Source: CAVUQH01 sp963774445
Lineage (GTDB): Bacteria; Myxococcota_A; Polyangia; Haliangiales; Haliangiaceae
Direction: 5' to 3'
DNA: 64,000 nt
NCBI GenBank assembly: GCA_963774445.1
Contig: CAVZFC010000019.1
Coordinates: 1,116,001 to 1,180,000, forward strand
Of the stretch, positions 23,846 through 32,041 are shown in pieces (the stretch's first letter is position 1; each line of letters starts with the position of its first letter). The notes under the pieces were generated by a model. The model did no database searches and had not been told where the DNA came from. It was given only the letters and a program-made list of their open reading frames with translations. The position numbers and the translations under genes are program-made.

Positions 23846-24804
23846 GGCACGAGGCTGGCCAGGGCTCCGACCAGCGCGTCGGCGGCGGAGTCGCCGGTTT
23901 GCCGCACCCAGGCCGAGAGCTCGGGATCCATGAGCTCGCCCGCCAGGTCCGATCCGTCCAGGATCCGCACCGGCGGTTTGCCCTTGGCCACGCGGCGGGC
24001 GTTCTCCCGGTCGAGCCACTTCATGGCGGCGGGAAACGCCAGCGCGGTCGCCTTGTGGGTGTCGTGCATGATGACCACCGCGCGGCGGTTGTCGCGGGCC
24101 AGGCTGTGGATCTTGTGCCGCAGGGTGCCGGTCACGCGCACGGCGTCGTGGTCCTTCCACTCCTGCGGGTCGATGTCCCAGTGCAGGTGGTCGATGCCGC
24201 GCTCGTCGAGCAGCTTCACCAGGCGCCGGCAGTGATCGCCGTACGGCGTGCGGAAGAAGACCAGCGGCATGTGCACCAGCTTCTGCAGCGCGTCGTGGCT
24301 GTCGTCGATCTCGGCCGCGGCCTGCTTGGTCGGCAGGTGGCACAGGTGCGGGTGGGTCATCGTGTGGTTGCCGACGATGTGGCCCTCGCGGATCATTCGC
24401 TCGACCAGGGCGCGGCGCGCGGCCTTGTGCGGGCCGTTCTCGGCGACGCGCCAGCCGACGAGAAAGAAGATGGCGTGGATGTGCCGCTTCTTCAGCTCGT
24501 CGAGAATGATCGGCGTGTACTTCTCGCTGGGGCCGTCGTCGAAGGTGAAGATCAGCTCCGGATCGCCGCTCTGGCTGTGACCGGCGGCGGGCAGCGGCCA
24601 GCGGGTGTACGAGCCGTCCTTGGGGGTGCGCCTCCACGCCTGCGGCTCGGGAGCCTTGGGCACCGGCGCGCGCGCGTCGCGCTCGCGACCGCGGTCGACC
24701 GCCGCCGGCTCGACCGCGCGCTTGCGCGAGACGTGACGCTCGGCGCCGGCGGGACCAGCGGCCAGCGCGAGCAGCGCAGTGGCAAGGACGAGACGACGTC
24801 GCAT
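23842..24804 (-). CDS. Polysaccharide deacetylase (NodB-type) family protein
   Basis: Exported carbohydrate esterase (CE4), 320 residues, with signal MRRRLVLATALLALAAGPAGA and a charged linker. The NodB motifs are present in order: MT1 TFDDGPS (catalytic Asp and metal Asp), MT2 HTMTHPHL (two metal His), MT3 RTPYGDH, MT4 WDIDPQEWKD, and MT5 VIMHDTHK. It removes N-acetyl groups from peptidoglycan or an exopolysaccharide. Start ATG 24804 gives the signal peptide; the frame continues to 24855. The stop codon lies in the family 1 palindrome and the gene starts 77 nt from a family 2 element. Confidence 0.88.
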   Translation of the reverse strand: MRRRLVLATALLALAAGPAGAERHVSRKRAVEPAAVDRGRERDARAPVPKAPEPQAWRRTPKDGSYTRWPLPAAGHSQSGDPELIFTFDDGPSEKYTPIILDELKKRHIHAIFFLVGWRVAENGPHKAARRALVERMIREGHIVGNHTMTHPHLCHLPTKQAAAEIDDSHDALQKLVHMPLVFFRTPYGDHCRRLVKLLDERGIDHLHWDIDPQEWKDHDAVRVTGTLRHKIHSLARDNRRAVVIMHDTHKATALAFPAAMKWLDRENARRVAKGKPPVRILDGSDLAGELMDPELSAWVRQTGDSAADALVGALASLVP

Positions 24805-24880
24805 CGAGCACACCAGAGTAGCGCGTCCCGCGGGGGCGGGTCGTGTTTCTGACAACGCGCGACCGGTGCCGTCTGTTTCC

Positions 24881-25043
24881 CTAGAGCGCCGACCGGTTTA
24901 CGAACGCTCGCCAAATCGCATATCTGCGTCGCATGGCGGCGTCGCTCATCAGTCGCTGGGGCCCACCCAACTCCTTCTTCGCTCCTTGCCCTGCTCGCAT
25001 CTACGCGATTTCGCTTCGCGTCGCAAACCGATCGCCGCTCTAG
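24881..25043. repeat. MITE-like element, family 2, full-length copy (163 bp)
   Basis: Begins CTAGAGCGCCGACCGGTTT and ends with the imperfect reverse complement (AAACCGATCGCCGCTCTAG), giving terminal inverted repeats of about 19 bp with two mismatches. No ORF. The right end supplies the ssb stop codon (TAG, 25042-25040, minus strand). The last 30 bp recur exactly at 32011-32040. The centre has further short inverted segments (GCGATTTCGCTTCGCGTCGC). The size and structure suggest a non-autonomous mobile element or a specialised terminator. Confidence 0.8.
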
Positions 25044-25525
25044 AACGGGATGTCGTCGTCCGGGCCGCCGCCGCCGCCGCTGCTGTCGCCGCCGCCACCG
25101 TAGCCGCCGCCACCGCCGCCATTGCTGTAGTCCGGCTCGCTCGGGGGCGGGAAGTCGCCGCCGCCACGTCCGCCGCCGCCGCCGGCGCGGTCACCGCCGC
25201 TCAGGAACTGGACGTCATTCGCAATGATCTCGGTCATATAGCGCTTGTTTCCGTCCTGGTCTTCCCACGAACGGGTGCGCAGACGGCCCTCGACGTAGAC
25301 CTGCCGGCCCTTGTTCAGGTACTTGGCGCAGGTCTCGCCGCGCTTGCCCCAGACCACGATGCGGTGCCATTCGGTGCGCTCCTGGCGCTGGCCGCTCTTG
25401 TCCATCCACGACTCGTTGGTCGCCAGACGCATCTCGCACACGCCCTGACCGCTCGGGGTGTAGCGCATCTCCGGGTCTGCGCCCAGATTGCCCACCAGGA
25501 TGACTTTGTTGACGCCGCTCGCCAT
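25040..25525 (-). CDS. ssb: Single-stranded DNA-binding protein
   Basis: 161 residues. The OB-fold starts MASGVNKVILVGNLGADPEMR and continues TEWHRIVVWGKRGETCAKYLNKGRQVYVEGRLRTRSW, a canonical SSB. A glycine-rich linker leads to the acidic tip DDDIPF that recruits repair and replication partners. A good ribosome site (AAGGAGCAACGCGATG) precedes ATG 25525. The stop codon is the first triplet of the family 2 element. It is divergent from a glycosyltransferase gene, and no rpsF/rpsR pair flanks it. Confidence 0.96.
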   Translation of the reverse strand: MASGVNKVILVGNLGADPEMRYTPSGQGVCEMRLATNESWMDKSGQRQERTEWHRIVVWGKRGETCAKYLNKGRQVYVEGRLRTRSWEDQDGNKRYMTEIIANDVQFLSGGDRAGGGGGRGGGDFPPPSEPDYSNGGGGGGYGGGGDSSGGGGGPDDDIPF

Positions 25526-25620
25526 CGCGTTGCTCCTTGAAAACCGTTGGCGACGCTAGCACGGTCGTGTGACAGGCGCTGCCGCTTGTGCCGGCCGCGC
25601 GGGCCCGGTAAATACGGCGG

Positions 25621-26388
25621 ATGTTTCGCGGTCTCTCCGTCGGCGTGGTGATCCCCGCCTTCAATGAAGAGCTGGCGATCGCGCGCGCCGTGGAGGCGGT
25701 GCCCGAGATGGTCGACGTTGCCGTGGTGGTCAACGACGCCTCGAGCGACGACACCGCCCGCACTGCCCAGGAGGTCACCCGCGCGCGTGGTGGCACCCGC
25801 TTCGAGGTCATTCGCCACGCCGAGAACCGCGGCGTCGGTGGCGCCATCGTCACCGGCTATCGCCGGCTGCTGGCGCTCGATCTCGACGTCGCGGTGGTGA
25901 TGGCCGGCGACGGGCAGATGGATCCGGCCGACCTCGAGGGGCTGCTCGCGCCGATCGCCGATGACCGCGCCGACTACGCCAAGGGCAACCGCTTCCTCCA
26001 TCCCGACATCTGGCGCGCGATGCCGGCGGCGCGCCTGGTCGGCAACCTGATGCTGTCGGCGGCGACCCGCCTGACCAGCGGCTACCGCCACGTCTTCGAT
26101 TCGCAGTGCGGCTACACCGCGATCACGCGCCGCGCGCTGTCGTCGATCGAGCTCGACCGCGTCTTTCCCCGCTACGGCTATCCCAACGATCTGCTCGCCC
26201 GCTTGCACGCCGCGGGCATGCGCGTGGTCGACGTCCCGGTGCGACCGGTCTACGGCCCGGGCTGGAAGAGCGGCATCGGCATCCATACGGTGGTCTACCC
26301 GGTGGCGTTCGTGCTGTTTCGCTCGTGGGCGACGCGCGTGGTCGCCGAGCGCGCGCTGGCGCTGCCGGCGAGCGCGCCGGAGAGCTGA
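25621..26388 (+). CDS. Family 2 glycosyltransferase
   Basis: 255-residue GT-A fold glycosyltransferase of the polyprenol-phosphate mannose/glucose synthase kind. GVVIPAFNEE and VVNDASSDDTA form the nucleotide-sugar site, VMAGDGQMDP is the DxD-like region, and DSQCGYTAITRRAL plus YGYPNDLLARLHAAGMRVVDVPV are typical acceptor-domain motifs. A C-terminal hydrophobic stretch (GIHTVVYPVAFVLFRSW) may touch the membrane. Its stop shares one base with the next ATG (TGATG), so both genes form an operon, probably for a surface glycan. Confidence 0.88.
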   Translation: MFRGLSVGVVIPAFNEELAIARAVEAVPEMVDVAVVVNDASSDDTARTAQEVTRARGGTRFEVIRHAENRGVGGAIVTGYRRLLALDLDVAVVMAGDGQMDPADLEGLLAPIADDRADYAKGNRFLHPDIWRAMPAARLVGNLMLSAATRLTSGYRHVFDSQCGYTAITRRALSSIELDRVFPRYGYPNDLLARLHAAGMRVVDVPVRPVYGPGWKSGIGIHTVVYPVAFVLFRSWATRVVAERALALPASAPES

Positions 26389-27560
26389 TGCGCGTCGGCG
26401 TCGTCACCACCTCGTACCCGCGCGCGCCCGGCGATCCGGCCGGCGGCTTCGTCGCCGAGCAGGTCGCCTGGCTGCGCGCCGCCGGTTGCGAGGTCGAAGT
26501 GGTCGCCGCGGGCGACGGTGGCGGCGGTGGCGGCGCGGTGCGCATCGACGCCCCCGGGCTGTTCTACGGCGGCGGTGCCCCCGAGGCGCTCGAGCGCGGC
26601 GCGCGCGCGAAGCTGGCAGCCGCGCGCTTCTCGCTGCAGCTCGCCCGCGAGGTGCGGGCCCGCGCCCGCCGCTGGGACGCGGTCGTCGCCCACTGGCTGG
26701 CGCCGTCGGCGCTGGCGGTGGCGGTCGCCGCCCGCGTGCCGGCGGTGGCCATCGCGCACTCGGGCGACGTTCACCTGCTCGCGCGCGCCGGGCTGGCCGA
26801 CGCCACGGTGGCGCTCTTGCGCGCGCGCCGGGTGCCCGTGGTGTTCGTCAGCAACGCGGTGCGCGAGCGTCTGGCCGGAGCCTGCCGCGGTCGCCGCGCG
26901 CGCGCCTGGATCCGATCGATGCCGGTGGTGCCGATGGGCATCGACGCCGCGCGGCTGGCTCGGGCCGCGGGCGCGGGGCGTCGCGACGGGCGCACGGTGC
27001 TGTTCCTCGGCCGACTGGTTCCGATCAAGGGCGTCAACGTCTTGCTCGACGCCGCCGCGGCGCTGCCCGACGGCGCGCGGGTGATCGTCGCCGGCGACGG
27101 ACCGGAAGGCGATCGGCTGCGCGCGCGGGCCGCCCACCTGGGCGCGCGGATCGCGTTCTGCGGCGAGGTGCGCGGGGCCGAGCGCGACCGTCTGCTCGCC
27201 GGCGCCGACGTCGTGGCGTTGCCGTCGATCGCGCTGCCGGGCGGGCGTCACGAGGGGGCGCCGCTGGTGGCGCTCGAGGCGATGGCCGCCGGCGCCGCGG
27301 TGGTGGCGTCGGCATCGGGTGGGCTCGCGGAGCTGCCAGCGGCCGCGGTCACCCACGTCGTTCCGGGCGATCCAGGCGCGCTCGCGGTCGCCATCACCGC
27401 CCTGCTGGGCGACCCGATCCTGCGCGCGCGACGCGTTCGTGCCGGCGCCGATCACGCGCGCACCCGAGACTGGTCGATGGTCGGACCAAAGCTCCTGGAA
27501 CCGCTGAGGATCTTTCATGACCTGCGAACCGGTTTGCACACGAGCCGCGTAACTGCGTGA
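26388..27560 (+). CDS. Family 4 glycosyltransferase
   Basis: 390 residues, GT-B fold. The N-terminal domain opens MRVGVVTTSYPRAPGDPAGGFVAEQVAWLRAAG. The C-terminal domain has VLFLGRLVPIKGVNVLLDA, VIVAGDGPEGDRL, a second-domain EGAPLVALEAMAAGAAVVASASGGLAE with the conserved glutamate (E-x7-E region), and VVPGDPGALA. Retaining sugar transfer from a nucleotide donor is expected. Coupled to the GT2 gene. The donor and acceptor are not evident. Very rich in Ala/Arg/Gly. Confidence 0.88.
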   Translation: MRVGVVTTSYPRAPGDPAGGFVAEQVAWLRAAGCEVEVVAAGDGGGGGGAVRIDAPGLFYGGGAPEALERGARAKLAAARFSLQLAREVRARARRWDAVVAHWLAPSALAVAVAARVPAVAIAHSGDVHLLARAGLADATVALLRARRVPVVFVSNAVRERLAGACRGRRARAWIRSMPVVPMGIDAARLARAAGAGRRDGRTVLFLGRLVPIKGVNVLLDAAAALPDGARVIVAGDGPEGDRLRARAAHLGARIAFCGEVRGAERDRLLAGADVVALPSIALPGGRHEGAPLVALEAMAAGAAVVASASGGLAELPAAAVTHVVPGDPGALAVAITALLGDPILRARRVRAGADHARTRDWSMVGPKLLEPLRIFHDLRTGLHTSRVTA

Positions 27561-27736
27561 CCGACTTCGCGCTGATCTCCCCCGATCCGCCGCACCTATG
27601 CGCCATGTAGGAGCGGCTCACACCGCCGCGAGAATTTCAGCGGTTTCGCGCATTCCGACAGGTTTTCCACAGCAGAAGGCGGCTCGCCCACAGCCTCGTG
27701 GCATCTCGGCACCAAAGGTGCAAAGCGATCTCCACG

Positions 27737-28351
27737 ATGTCGAAGGTGCCAGATGTCTCCGTGATCCTTCCCTTCGCCGACCACGAGGATGTCATCGGGA
27801 CGGCGGTGCGACGGCTCTCGGCCCATCTCCGCGAGCTGGGGCTCGAGTTCGAGCTGATCGCGGTCGATGAGGACTCCGGCGACAACTCTCACGCGGTGCT
27901 GGCGCTGCTCCGGCCCGACTTCCCCGAGCTTCACATCAGCAACGCGCCGGGTCGCGGCCGCGGCATCGCCTGTGGCGCCCGCCGCGCGCGTGGCCGCGTG
28001 CTGTGGTTGATCGAGCCGACCGTCGCCGCCGGCTCGCCGCTGGCACCGTTCGGCCGCGCCCACCGCCGCGTCGCCCGCCGCGAGCGCGATCTGGTCGCCG
28101 TCGGCGCCCGCTTCGTCATCGCGCAGCGCACCCGCAGCCTGCCGGTCATCGACGGCATGCGCGGCACCGGCTGGAGCTTCCAGCGCAAGCTGGCCCGCCG
28201 CGCCCAGTCGCGCGGCCTGGCCGTCGAGCACCAGGTCGTGGGCGGGGCCCATCGCGCGCGCGTCCCCGGCGAGCGCGGCCTGTCGCGGTTGCTCGGCGCC
28301 CTGTCGCCGGCGCGTTTCTCGCCGCTGCGCGCCGAGCGCAACCTCTGGTAG
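27737..28351 (+). CDS. GT2-like protein, short and with altered donor-site motif
   Basis: 204 residues resembling a truncated GT2 domain: DVSVILPFADHEDVIGTAVRRL, FELIAVDEDSGDNSHAVL and APGRGRGIACGARRARGRVLWL. Where active enzymes have a DxD-like motif it has WLIEPTVAAG, and the acceptor half is short and basic. It may be a degenerate or regulatory homologue. ATG 27737 starts the homology; 176 nt upstream show no gene. The C-terminus (SPARFSPLRAERNLW) ends 90 nt before rseP. Confidence 0.6.
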   Translation: MSKVPDVSVILPFADHEDVIGTAVRRLSAHLRELGLEFELIAVDEDSGDNSHAVLALLRPDFPELHISNAPGRGRGIACGARRARGRVLWLIEPTVAAGSPLAPFGRAHRRVARRERDLVAVGARFVIAQRTRSLPVIDGMRGTGWSFQRKLARRAQSRGLAVEHQVVGGAHRARVPGERGLSRLLGALSPARFSPLRAERNLW

Positions 28352-28427
28352 CGCCTCGATCCGGCCGCCCGATCTGACGGATTGGGCAGGTAGCGCCCGC
28401 CGCGGTAGCCGCGGGTAGCGCCGCTGC

Positions 28428-28433
28428 TATACT
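28428..28433 (+). promoter_or_regulatory. -10-like box TATACT before rseP
   Basis: TATACT ends 8 nt before the rseP ATG, with no Shine-Dalgarno sequence between, matching the arrangement before the adenosine deaminase gene. Confidence 0.45.
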
Positions 28434-28441
28434 GTCCGGCG

Positions 28442-29518
28442 ATGTACTGGATCGGCGCGATCGTGGCGATTGGCGTATTGATCGTCGTCCACGAAGCCGG
28501 GCACTTCTTCGTTGCCCGCTGGTGCAAGATGCGCGTCGATCGCTTCAGCGTTGGCTTCGGGCCGGCGATCTGGAGCCGCAAGAAGGGCGACACGGTCTTC
28601 CAGATCGCGCCGATTCCGTTCGGCGGTTACGTGCAGATCAACGGAATGCTCGTCGCCGACGAGATCGAGCCGGACGATCCACACGCCTATCCCAACCGAC
28701 CCGCGTGGCAGCGCTTCGTCACCATCTTCGCCGGGCCGGCGACCAACTACCTGTTCGCCATCGTCCTGGCGGTGATCTTCTTCTCCGTCGCCGGGGTCGA
28801 GACCAACGTCCGCAAGTACTGCGAGATCAGCTCGATCGAAAAGGGCTCCGACGCCGTTGGCAAGCTGGAGCAGGGCGATCGGATCGTCGGCATCGAGCTG
28901 TACGACGGCGACAAGATCATCTACCAGGGCCGCCTGCAGAAGTCGCTCGGCGAGTACGTGCAGATCGCCCAGGACAACCCGATCAAGTTCCGCGTCGAGA
29001 GCGACGGTCCGGACGGCGTCAAGACGCGCATGGTCGAGGTCCACGCCCACAAGGTCGAGGGCAAGGACGGCAACCCGATGTATTTGATCGGCGTGCGCCA
29101 CACCGAGCTGCGCGAGCGCCGCGACGTCGGCATCATCGCCTCGGTCGGCTACGCCCTGTACTACCCGATCGATCAGACGCAGCAGATCGTCAGCGGTCTG
29201 TTCAAGGTGATCACCGGCGAGGAGAAGGGCGAGCTGACCGGGCCGGTCGGCATCACCAGCGTGATCAAGGATTCGATCGAGGCCGGCTGGCTCAGCCTGG
29301 TCCGCCTGCTGATGATCCTCAACGTCTACCTGGGCCTATTCAACCTGTTTCCGCTGCCGGCGCTCGACGGCGGCCGGCTGGTGTTCCTGGGCTACGAGAT
29401 GGCGACGCGTCGGCGCGCCAACCCCAAGGTCGAGGCGACCGTGCACATGGTCGGCATCATGGCCCTGCTCGTGGTGATGGTCCTGGTGACCTACAAGGAC
29501 ATCGCCAAGCTCCTGTAG
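28442..29518 (+). CDS. rseP: RIP metalloprotease RseP (site-2 protease)
   Basis: Inner-membrane zinc protease that cuts within transmembrane segments, classically of anti-sigma factors. 358 residues. The catalytic HExxH is in VVHEAGHFFVARW; the second zinc motif is NLFPLPALDGGRL. FGGYVQINGM follows the first helix, as in the family. The central region (about 115-210) holds one PDZ-like domain (LEQGDRIVGIELYDGDKIIY) rather than two as in E. coli RseP. Four membrane helices are evident. It lies 10 nt upstream of uvrC. It could act on the anti-sigma system of the many ECF sigmas such bacteria carry. Confidence 0.92.
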   Translation: MYWIGAIVAIGVLIVVHEAGHFFVARWCKMRVDRFSVGFGPAIWSRKKGDTVFQIAPIPFGGYVQINGMLVADEIEPDDPHAYPNRPAWQRFVTIFAGPATNYLFAIVLAVIFFSVAGVETNVRKYCEISSIEKGSDAVGKLEQGDRIVGIELYDGDKIIYQGRLQKSLGEYVQIAQDNPIKFRVESDGPDGVKTRMVEVHAHKVEGKDGNPMYLIGVRHTELRERRDVGIIASVGYALYYPIDQTQQIVSGLFKVITGEEKGELTGPVGITSVIKDSIEAGWLSLVRLLMILNVYLGLFNLFPLPALDGGRLVFLGYEMATRRRANPKVEATVHMVGIMALLVVMVLVTYKDIAKLL

Positions 29519-29528
29519 GAGCGCGGCC

Positions 29529-31400
29529 GTGCTCGACGAAGAGTTCTTCCGCCGCATCCCGACCCAGCCCGGCGTCTATCTGATGAAAGACCGCGCCGGG
29601 CGCGTGGTCTACGTCGGCAAGGCGATCAACCTGCGCAACCGGGTGCGGCAATATTTCCGCCCGGGCGCCGACTCGCGCTTCTTCGTCGCCGCCGGCCTGC
29701 TCGGCCGCGTCTTGCACGACATCGAAACGGTCGTGGTGGAGAACGAGAAGGAGGCGCTCCTCCTCGAGAACCACCTGATCAAGAAGCACCAGCCGCGCTT
29801 CAACGTCAACCTGCGCGACGACAAGCAGTATCTGGTGCTGCGCATCGACACGAAGAAGGCGTATCCGCGCGTCGAGGTGGTCCGCAACATGAAAGACGAC
29901 GGCGCCCGCTACTTCGGCCCGTATCACTCGGCGACGTCGGCGCGCGAGACGCTGCGCACCCTCAACCGACATTTCCAGCTGCGCACCTGCACCGACCACG
30001 TCCTGGCCACGCGCAAGCGGCCGTGCCTGCAGTACCAGATCAAACGCTGCCCGGGGCCGTGCGTCTACCCGGTCGACGAGCGCGAGTACACCGAGCAGGT
30101 CGAAGACGTCAGTATGTTCCTCGCCGGCAAGAACAAGGAGCTGGTCACCCGCCTGCGCGGGCGGATGAAGTCGATGTCCGAGGCCGAAGAGTTCGAGGCC
30201 GCCGCCCAGGCGCGCGACTCGCTGTGGGCGGTCGAGACCGCGCTGTCGGCGCAGAACGTGGTCCAGGACCAGTTCATCGACCAGGACGTCTTCGGCATGT
30301 GGCGCGAGGGGACCGTGGTCGAGCTGGTGGTGATGTTCATCCGCCGCGGCAAGCTGGTCGGCCGCCGCAGTGTGCGGCAGGCCGATCAGGAGTTCCCCGA
30401 CGCCGAGGTGATGGCCAGTTTCGTCCAGCAGTATTACGCGACCGGAACCCTGGTCCCCGACGAAGTCATCGTCCCGTTCGAGATCGAAAACCCGACGCTC
30501 ATCGCCGACTGGCTCACCGCGCAGCGGGGCAAGAAGGTGGTCCTGCGCGCGCCGCAGCGCGGCACCCGCGTACGCCTGGTCGAGCTGGCGGCCAAGAACG
30601 CCGCCGCCCAGGCGGTCGCGCGCAAGAACCGCGACGCCGACGCCCGCGCCGCGCTGGAGAAGCTGCAGGCCCGCCTGGGCCTGTCGCGCCTGCCCCGGCG
30701 AATCGAGTGCTTCGACGTCGCCCACATCCAGGGCGACCAGACCGTCGCCTCGCGGGTCGTCTTCGAGGACGGCGTCCCGGCCAATTCCCTCTACCGCAAG
30801 TTCGTCGTCCGCGACGCCACCAACGACGACTTCGCCTCGATGTACGAGGTGATCAAGCGCCGCTTCAAGCGCGCGCGCGAAAACGACGGCTCCGCCTGGG
30901 CCATGCCCGACCTCCTGGTCATCGACGGCGGCAAAGGCCAGCTCGGCTCGGCGCTGGCGGCATTGCGCGACCTGGGTATCGAGCGCAAGGAGCTCGATGT
31001 CGCCGGCCTGGCCAAGGAGCGCGAAGACGCCGCCGGCGAGTCGCTCCCCGACCGTGTCTTCATGCGCGACGCCAAGGACGCCGTCCGCCTGCGCGCCAAC
31101 ACCGCCGAGCTGTTCCTGCTGGCTCGCATCCGCGACGAAGCCCACCGCTTCGCCAACACCTTCCACCGCTCCCGCCGCAAGAAGCGGACCCTGCGCTCCG
31201 CGCTCGATGACATCCCCGGCATCGGCGCCGTCCGCCGGCGCGCCTTGCTCCGCCACTTCGGCAGCGTCAAAGCCATCCGCGCCGCCACCATCGACGAGCT
31301 CGCCGCCGCGCCCAACATGACCCGCAAGGCCGCCGAATCCGTCGCCGCCCACCTCGGCGGCGACCGGCCCGGCGGTACGGACCCGGACGCGCTGCGCTAG
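29529..31400 (+). CDS. uvrC: UvrABC excinuclease subunit C
   Basis: Nuclease subunit that cuts on both sides of the lesion in nucleotide excision repair. 623 residues, the family length. The N-terminal GIY-YIG domain reads QPGVYLMKDRAGRVVYVGKAINLRNRV. The UvrB-interacting UVR motif region is RMKSMSEAEEFEAAAQARDSL. The RNase H-like endonuclease domain includes RIECFDVAHIQGDQTVAS and LLVIDGGKGQL. C-terminal helix-hairpin-helices follow (LDDIPGIGAVRRRALLRHFG). GTG start at 29529. Probably co-transcribed with rseP. Confidence 0.97.
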   Translation: MLDEEFFRRIPTQPGVYLMKDRAGRVVYVGKAINLRNRVRQYFRPGADSRFFVAAGLLGRVLHDIETVVVENEKEALLLENHLIKKHQPRFNVNLRDDKQYLVLRIDTKKAYPRVEVVRNMKDDGARYFGPYHSATSARETLRTLNRHFQLRTCTDHVLATRKRPCLQYQIKRCPGPCVYPVDEREYTEQVEDVSMFLAGKNKELVTRLRGRMKSMSEAEEFEAAAQARDSLWAVETALSAQNVVQDQFIDQDVFGMWREGTVVELVVMFIRRGKLVGRRSVRQADQEFPDAEVMASFVQQYYATGTLVPDEVIVPFEIENPTLIADWLTAQRGKKVVLRAPQRGTRVRLVELAAKNAAAQAVARKNRDADARAALEKLQARLGLSRLPRRIECFDVAHIQGDQTVASRVVFEDGVPANSLYRKFVVRDATNDDFASMYEVIKRRFKRARENDGSAWAMPDLLVIDGGKGQLGSALAALRDLGIERKELDVAGLAKEREDAAGESLPDRVFMRDAKDAVRLRANTAELFLLARIRDEAHRFANTFHRSRRKKRTLRSALDDIPGIGAVRRRALLRHFGSVKAIRAATIDELAAAPNMTRKAAESVAAHLGGDRPGGTDPDALR

Positions 31401-31437
31401 CGGGAATATCTCCCATATACGGCCGGTTGACCGTTGC

Positions 31438-32004
31438 GTGAGCGACACGCAGCTGCTCAGCCACTACCTGGCCAAGGGGGCGCCGGATGCTGCGGCGTGG
31501 AATCTGTCTCCGGAGTGCGCGTACATCGACTATCGGCTGCGCCGGTGGGTGCGCGAGCTGGTGGGATCGCGCACGGGGCTGTCGGTGCTCAACGTCGGCA
31601 TCGGCGTCGGCGAGTGGGACGACTTCCTCGGCTATCTGCTCGCCGGCGGGGGGCGGCTCACCAGCCTCGATGTGGATCCGGATATTTGCAGGACGCTCGA
31701 GCTTCGGCAGCGCAGGGAGGGGCATCCCAACCCGGCCGCGGTCGTCTGCGCGGACCTGCTGACCTGGCAGCCGGAAGAGCGGTTCGATCTGGTGACGGTG
31801 GTCGGCTCGACGCTTGCGGAGATCGGCGACGCCGCCGCGGCCGTTCGCGCGGCGCTGGGACTGCTCGCCGACGGCGGTCGCCTGGCGTTGTTCACCATCG
31901 GCGACGAGCCGGACGTTGGGGCGAGCGGCGGCAACGTCGTCCGCCATACGGTGGACGACGTGTTGCCGACGCCGCTCCAGCTGATGTTGCTGGCGACCAG
32001 CTAG
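31438..32004 (+). CDS. Class I SAM-dependent methyltransferase-like protein
   Basis: 188 residues. VLNVGIGVGEWDDFLG is motif I of the Rossmann methyltransferase fold, and LTSLDVDPDICRTLE contains the acidic residue that binds SAM ribose. FDLVTVVGSTLAEIGDAAAAV is a motif IV-like strand and LADGGRLALFTIGDEP motif VI. The substrate is unknown and the protein is shorter than most. GTG start 31438, 37 nt after uvrC. Its TAG stop lies inside the 40-bp family 2 palindrome. Confidence 0.75.
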   Translation: MSDTQLLSHYLAKGAPDAAAWNLSPECAYIDYRLRRWVRELVGSRTGLSVLNVGIGVGEWDDFLGYLLAGGGRLTSLDVDPDICRTLELRQRREGHPNPAAVVCADLLTWQPEERFDLVTVVGSTLAEIGDAAAAVRAALGLLADGGRLALFTIGDEPDVGASGGNVVRHTVDDVLPTPLQLMLLATS

Positions 32005-32040
32005 AGCGCCCTTCGCGTCGCAAACCGATCGCCGCTCTAG
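32001..32040. repeat. Family 2 palindromic element, internally deleted copy
   Basis: Only the two ends remain: CTAGAGCG at 32001-32008 and the 30-bp right end at 32011-32040, identical to 25014-25043. It fills the gap between two convergent genes, includes the stop of the methyltransferase gene (32002-32004) and ends one base before the stop of the lipoprotein gene. It can fold into a hairpin and may terminate both transcripts. Confidence 0.82.
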
Positions 32041-32041
32041 G

